Positions 6,599 to 10,027 of a DNA stretch of 10,027 nt are shown here, piece by piece. Position numbers and translations under genes: made by a program. Where the stretch lies: NCBI GenBank assembly GCA_003453085.1, contig DMMK01000093.1:1-10027 (forward strand). The letters are read 5' to 3'. This DNA comes from Verrucomicrobiales bacterium. Lineage in GTDB: Bacteria; Verrucomicrobiota; Verrucomicrobiia; Verrucomicrobiales; Verrucomicrobiaceae. The notes under the pieces were generated by a model that was not told where the DNA came from, made no database searches, and worked only from the letters and a program-made list of their open reading frames with translations. Positions within the stretch are counted from its first letter, which is position 1, and each line of letters begins with the position of its first letter.

Positions 6599-6607
6599 AA
6601 CCTGGGA

Positions 6608-8266
6608 TCAGGTGTATTTCAGCACTTCTTCAATGGTGGTTTCTCCGTCATAGATGTTGCGAAGACCGTCATCGCGAAGGGTCACCATGCCGAGTTCGAT
6701 GGCTTTCTGCTTCAGGACGAGAGTGGGAGCTCGTTCGGTGATGAGCTCGCGGATGGGATCGTTCACGTGGAGGAGTTCGTAGAGGCCTTTGCGGCCCTTG
6801 TAACCGCTGCCGCCGCATTTATCACAGCCGTTGCCGGTGTAGAACTGCTTGCCGCCGATGTCCGAGGAACTGAGGTTGAGCTGGTTAAGGATCGAGAGGC
6901 TGGGCTCGTAGGCCACGCGGCAGTTTTTGCAGATGGTGCGCAGAAGGCGCTGGGCGAGCACGCCTTCCAGGGTGGCTGCGACGAGGAAAGGTTCCACGCC
7001 CATGTCCACAAGACGGGTGACGGCACCGGCGGCATCGTTGGTGTGCAGGGTGCTGAGCACCAAGTGTCCGGTGAGGGAGGCCTGGATGGCGATCTGGGCG
7101 GTTTCCTTGTCACGCATTTCTCCGACCATGATGCGGTCCGGATCCTGACGGAGGAAGGCGCGGAGAGCGCGGGCGAAGGTGAGGCCGACGGCATCGTTGA
7201 CAGGAACCTGCATGACACCGTCCAGTTCGTATTCCACCGGGTCTTCGGCGGTAAGAAGCTTGGTATCAATGGTATTGATGCGGCGGAGGCAGGCGTAAAG
7301 CGTGGTGGTCTTGCCAGCACCGGTGGGGCCGGTGACGATGAAGATGCCGTTCGGCTTGTTGATGGTCTCGGTGATGTAATTGAACAGAGGGGCGGGCATG
7401 CCCAGATGTTCGAGGTCGAGGTTCACGGAACTGCGGTCAAGAACACGAAGCACGACGGACTCGCCGTGCTGGGTGGGCAGGGAGCTCACGCGCATGTCCA
7501 CCGGCTTGCCGTTGACGGAGGTCATGATGCGACCGTCCTGGGGAATACGCCGTTCAGCGATGTTCATGTTGGACATGACCTTGATGCGGGAAATGATGCT
7601 CGTGGCCAGATGAACTGGGGGCGGCGCCATTTCATAAAGGGAGCCGTCCACGCGGTAGCGGATCTTGAATTCGTGCTCGAAGGGCTCGAAGTGAATGTCG
7701 GAGGCGCGTTCCTTGATGGCCTGGGTCATCACTAGGTCAACGAACTTGACGATGGGGGCGGAGTTGGCCTCGATTTCCGGGGAGTTCTTACCGGCGTCCT
7801 TGAGGTTGCCGAAGATCTCGTCAATGCTTGGGGCTCCGGTGCCGTAGTGCTTGTCGATGAGGTTCTGCACCTGGCTGCGGCGTGCGACCACGGGAACGAC
7901 GGTCTTGTCCAAACCGAAGCGAAGGTCCTCGACCAACTGGGGATTGAGCGGGTCGGTAAAGGCGACGTGGAGGCCGCGGCCATCGAGCGTGATGGGGAAG
8001 GCACCGTAAAGGCGGGCCATGCCAGCGGGGATGAGGCCGATGACGGAGGAGGGCGGTTCGAATTCGGTCAGGTCAAAGTGGTCGGCACCGAGTTCTTCGG
8101 CGACGAGGGCCCAAAATTCATCTTCACCGGTGAAGATGCCGTAATCGAGAACCACCTGGAGGATTTCTTTGCCATTGTGGACGGCGTCCTGGGTAATGTC
8201 ATAAGCCTGGCCATTGTCAATCAGGCCCCGGGCTTCGAGCATATCTACCACATTCTGGGGAGTCAT
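6608..8266 (-). CDS. gspE: GspE/PilB-family secretion/pilus assembly ATPase (second copy)
   Basis: A 552-residue cytoplasmic hexameric AAA-like motor that powers pseudopilus or pilus assembly through the platform protein. An N-terminal T2SSE_N-like domain spans about 1-140. The catalytic domain has an Asp box ASDIHFEP (188-195), IPQDGRI (241-247), Walker A GPTGAGKT (313-320), a DPVEYEL glutamate region (342-348), Walker B RIMVGEMRD (378-386) and a His box HLVLSTLHTNDA (401-412). A tetracysteine zinc site follows (Cys446, Cys449, Cys481, Cys484), and Arg/Gly-rich YKGRKGLYELL after it. All key residues are present, so it should be active. It is 49 bp downstream of a second, paralogous ATPase. 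The zinc site favours GspE/PilB over a PilT retraction ATPase. There is no Shine-Dalgarno; a C6 tract lies at -2 to -7. Confidence 0.95.
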   Translation of the reverse strand: MTPQNVVDMLEARGLIDNGQAYDITQDAVHNGKEILQVVLDYGIFTGEDEFWALVAEELGADHFDLTEFEPPSSVIGLIPAGMARLYGAFPITLDGRGLHVAFTDPLNPQLVEDLRFGLDKTVVPVVARRSQVQNLIDKHYGTGAPSIDEIFGNLKDAGKNSPEIEANSAPIVKFVDLVMTQAIKERASDIHFEPFEHEFKIRYRVDGSLYEMAPPPVHLATSIISRIKVMSNMNIAERRIPQDGRIMTSVNGKPVDMRVSSLPTQHGESVVLRVLDRSSVNLDLEHLGMPAPLFNYITETINKPNGIFIVTGPTGAGKTTTLYACLRRINTIDTKLLTAEDPVEYELDGVMQVPVNDAVGLTFARALRAFLRQDPDRIMVGEMRDKETAQIAIQASLTGHLVLSTLHTNDAAGAVTRLVDMGVEPFLVAATLEGVLAQRLLRTICKNCRVAYEPSLSILNQLNLSSSDIGGKQFYTGNGCDKCGGSGYKGRKGLYELLHVNDPIRELITERAPTLVLKQKAIELGMVTLRDDGLRNIYDGETTIEEVLKYT

Positions 8267-8315
8267 AGGGGGGAGTCAGTCGTTCTAAGTTTTAAATTCG
8301 CAGGGGGCAGGAGCA

Positions 8316-9959
8316 TCAGTCAGCATCTGCCATGGTGGCCTCGATCACTTCTTCGGCGGTGGTCATGCCGGCGAGGACCTTGCGAACGCCGTCCTCACGC
8401 AGGGTGCGCATGCCCAGTTCGCGGGCGCGTTTGCGGATCTGCGGGGTGGTGAGCTGCTGGTTGACCATGTTGCGAACTTCGTCGTCAATCTTGAAGATTT
8501 CGGCGATGACCATTCGGCCTTTGAAACCGGACTGGCGGCACTTGTTGCAGCCTTTGGGGCCCATGATGTTGGCGTTGAAAAGCTGGCTGGCTTCCAGGCC
8601 GAGGCTGCGAAGTTCACGCTCGCTGAGGCCGGAAGGCTGCTTGCACTCACCGCAGAGCTTGCGGACGAGACGCTGGGCGAGAATGCCGCGGACGGCGGAG
8701 GCGATGAGGAAGGGTTTGACGCCAATGTCCGCGAGACGGGCCACGGAGCTGGGGGCATCGTTGGTATGCAGGGTGCTGAAGACCAAGTGACCCGTGAGGG
8801 AGGCGTTGATGGCGATGGAGGCGGTCTCGAGATCTCGAATTTCCCCGATCATGATGATGTTGGGCGCCTGACGAAGGATGGCCTTCAGGGCGGCGCCGAA
8901 GCTCATGCCCACATCATCGCGAACCATGACCTGATTGATCCCGGCGAGCTCGTATTCCACCGGGTCTTCCACGGTGATGATCTTGCGGTCGGGGCGGTTG
9001 ATGAAGTTAAGGCAGGCGTAAAGCGTTGTCGTCTTACCGGAGCCAGTAGGCCCTGTTACCAGGACGATGCCGTCCGGGAGAGTGATGAGCTTTTCAAAGG
9101 TGTCCTGGTCATCTGAGAGGAAGCCGAGATCGGCCAGACCGAGGCGGAGGCTGCTCTTGTCGAGCACACGCATGACCACGCTTTCCCCGTTGTTGGTGGG
9201 GATGATGGAGACACGCATGTCCAGCTCCTTGTCATTGAAGGCCATCGTGATACGGCCGTCCTGGGGGACGCGCTTTTCATCGATGCTCATGGAGCCGCAC
9301 ATGATCTTGATGCGGGCAATGATGGAGGAGTGGAGGCGTTTTGGGTGGTGCTCCACATCGTGAAGCACGCCGTCGATGCGGAGGCGGACGCGGACGTCTT
9401 TTTCCAGCGGCTCGATGTGAATGTCGGAAGCGCGGTTTTTGAAGGCTTCCAGCAGGATGTTGGTCACCAACTTGATGATCGGGGCATCGCCGTCGGACCC
9501 GCCAGAGCCTGGAGGCGGAGTGACGAACTCATTGCCGTAGATGTTGGTCTGCAGGAGCTGAATGAGCGCCGGGGTGGAGCAGTAAAATTCGATGTCCGGC
9601 TGCAGGACGTGGGGGAGGGCGTCGAGCGTCTCAAAATCATAAGGATCGGCGACGACGACCTGCATGGCGGAGCCATTCATGCCGATGGGGGCCACCTTGT
9701 AGCGCTTGGCGACCTCCATGGGGATGAGGCCTTTAAGGGCGGGATTGCCTGGGAAGCCGTGGAGGTCCATGTACTCCATGCCGGAGTTCACGGCCACGGT
9801 TTGGGCCACTTGTTCATCGCTCACCACCCCCGTTTTGATCAAGCAGTCCAACAAGCTTTCGTTGGGCTTCTTGGTCGTCTTGGCCTTTTGGATGTCAGGA
9901 TTGGAAATCAGCCCTGACTCGGTGAGCAGTTCCAGGAGATACTCTTCGTTTGAATACAT
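8316..9959 (-). CDS. gspE: GspE/PilB-family secretion/pilus assembly ATPase (first copy)
   Basis: A 547-residue paralogue of the next gene, and the first gene of the operon. It has an N-terminal T2SSE_N-like domain (about 1-140) and a Gly/Pro/Ser linker (147-158). The catalytic parts are an Asp box ASDIHIEP (177-184), Walker A GPTGSGKT (303-310), EDPVEYEL (331-338), Walker B IIMIGEIRD (368-376) and a His box HLVFSTLHTNDA (391-402). The tetracysteine site is Cys436, Cys439, Cys471 and Cys474. Just before Walker B it has RQAPN (363-367) where most family members, including the neighbour, have RQDPD, so two acidic residues are lost. The core motor residues are intact. Two assembly ATPases in tandem could form mixed or alternative motors, or serve different pilin sets. 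There is no Shine-Dalgarno; a C6 tract lies at -6 to -11. Confidence 0.95.
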   Translation of the reverse strand: MYSNEEYLLELLTESGLISNPDIQKAKTTKKPNESLLDCLIKTGVVSDEQVAQTVAVNSGMEYMDLHGFPGNPALKGLIPMEVAKRYKVAPIGMNGSAMQVVVADPYDFETLDALPHVLQPDIEFYCSTPALIQLLQTNIYGNEFVTPPPGSGGSDGDAPIIKLVTNILLEAFKNRASDIHIEPLEKDVRVRLRIDGVLHDVEHHPKRLHSSIIARIKIMCGSMSIDEKRVPQDGRITMAFNDKELDMRVSIIPTNNGESVVMRVLDKSSLRLGLADLGFLSDDQDTFEKLITLPDGIVLVTGPTGSGKTTTLYACLNFINRPDRKIITVEDPVEYELAGINQVMVRDDVGMSFGAALKAILRQAPNIIMIGEIRDLETASIAINASLTGHLVFSTLHTNDAPSSVARLADIGVKPFLIASAVRGILAQRLVRKLCGECKQPSGLSERELRSLGLEASQLFNANIMGPKGCNKCRQSGFKGRMVIAEIFKIDDEVRNMVNQQLTTPQIRKRARELGMRTLREDGVRKVLAGMTTAEEVIEATMADAD

Positions 9960-9997
9960 GCAGCGGGGGGATTCGCGGAATTTTTTTGAGAATAATC

Positions 9998-10027
9998 AAA
10001 GTAGAGGATTTTGGAGCCGAGTGTCAA
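9998..10027 (-). promoter_or_regulatory. Likely sigma70-type promoter of the secretion/pilus operon
   Basis: At the right edge, read on the minus strand, a perfect TTGACA (10022-10027) is followed by an 18-bp spacer and TACTTT (9998-10003), which keeps the three most conserved -10 bases. An AT-rich stretch follows, and the first ATPase starts about 30 nt after the expected transcription start. The position fits the operon head well. The -35 box touches the window end, so its upstream context cannot be judged. Confidence 0.5.

Noticed and set aside
5505..7735. Two long plus-strand open frames (353 and 322 codons) rich in Asp, Gly and His
   Set aside because: They mirror gspF and the second ATPase in the opposite strand. 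Their composition (HDDGVNHRGDD-like runs) comes from reverse-complemented codons rather than a real protein.
1..10027. CRISPR array, insertion sequence, rRNA or defence system
   Set aside because: No regularly spaced repeats, terminal inverted repeats, transposase, rRNA or nuclease/toxin genes were seen on either strand.

Overview
The window looks like chromosomal DNA from a member of the Verrucomicrobia, probably near Prosthecobacter/Verrucomicrobium. The basis is a moderately GC-rich composition, a pseudopilin pair that resembles the 'Verru_Chthon cassette' families, a long GspG-like pilin of the kind seen in this phylum, and a general lack of Shine-Dalgarno sequences. The taxon is inferred from gene character and was not searched.

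Plus strand, 1-2448: a row of closely spaced genes. The 3' end of an unidentified gene overlaps a GspI-like pseudopilin by four bases (ATGA). A GspJ-like pseudopilin follows after 6 bp, then a secreted two-repeat beta-rich protein resembling DUF4397. About 200 bp of intergenic DNA comes next. At 2657-3628 there is an exported protein of unknown family; it has spaced His and Cys motifs that could be a papain-like (permuted NlpC/P60-type) active site, and its GC content looks lower than its neighbours'.

Minus strand, 3635-4432: a UbiE/MenG quinone methyltransferase that converges on the exported-protein gene with 6 bp between the two stops, and a tRNA-Leu(CAG) with encoded CCA. A terminator-like hairpin lies between them.

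Minus strand, 4540-10027: a type II secretion/type IV pilus-like assembly operon, read from right to left. It holds a near-consensus promoter at the right edge, two tandem GspE/PilB ATPases, a GspF/PilC inner-membrane platform protein and a GspG-like major pseudopilin, ending at a hairpin. The two pseudopilin groups on opposite strands could supply one machine: the minus operon provides motor, platform and major pilin, and the plus operon provides minor pilins and perhaps a cargo or accessory protein. The secretin, prepilin peptidase and any PilT retraction ATPase are not in the window.

The most unusual signals are the duplicated motor ATPases with different residues before Walker B, the C6 tracts directly upstream of three of the four starts in that operon where a ribosome binding site would be expected, the perfect intercistronic hairpin between the second ATPase and the platform gene, and the unassigned exported protein.
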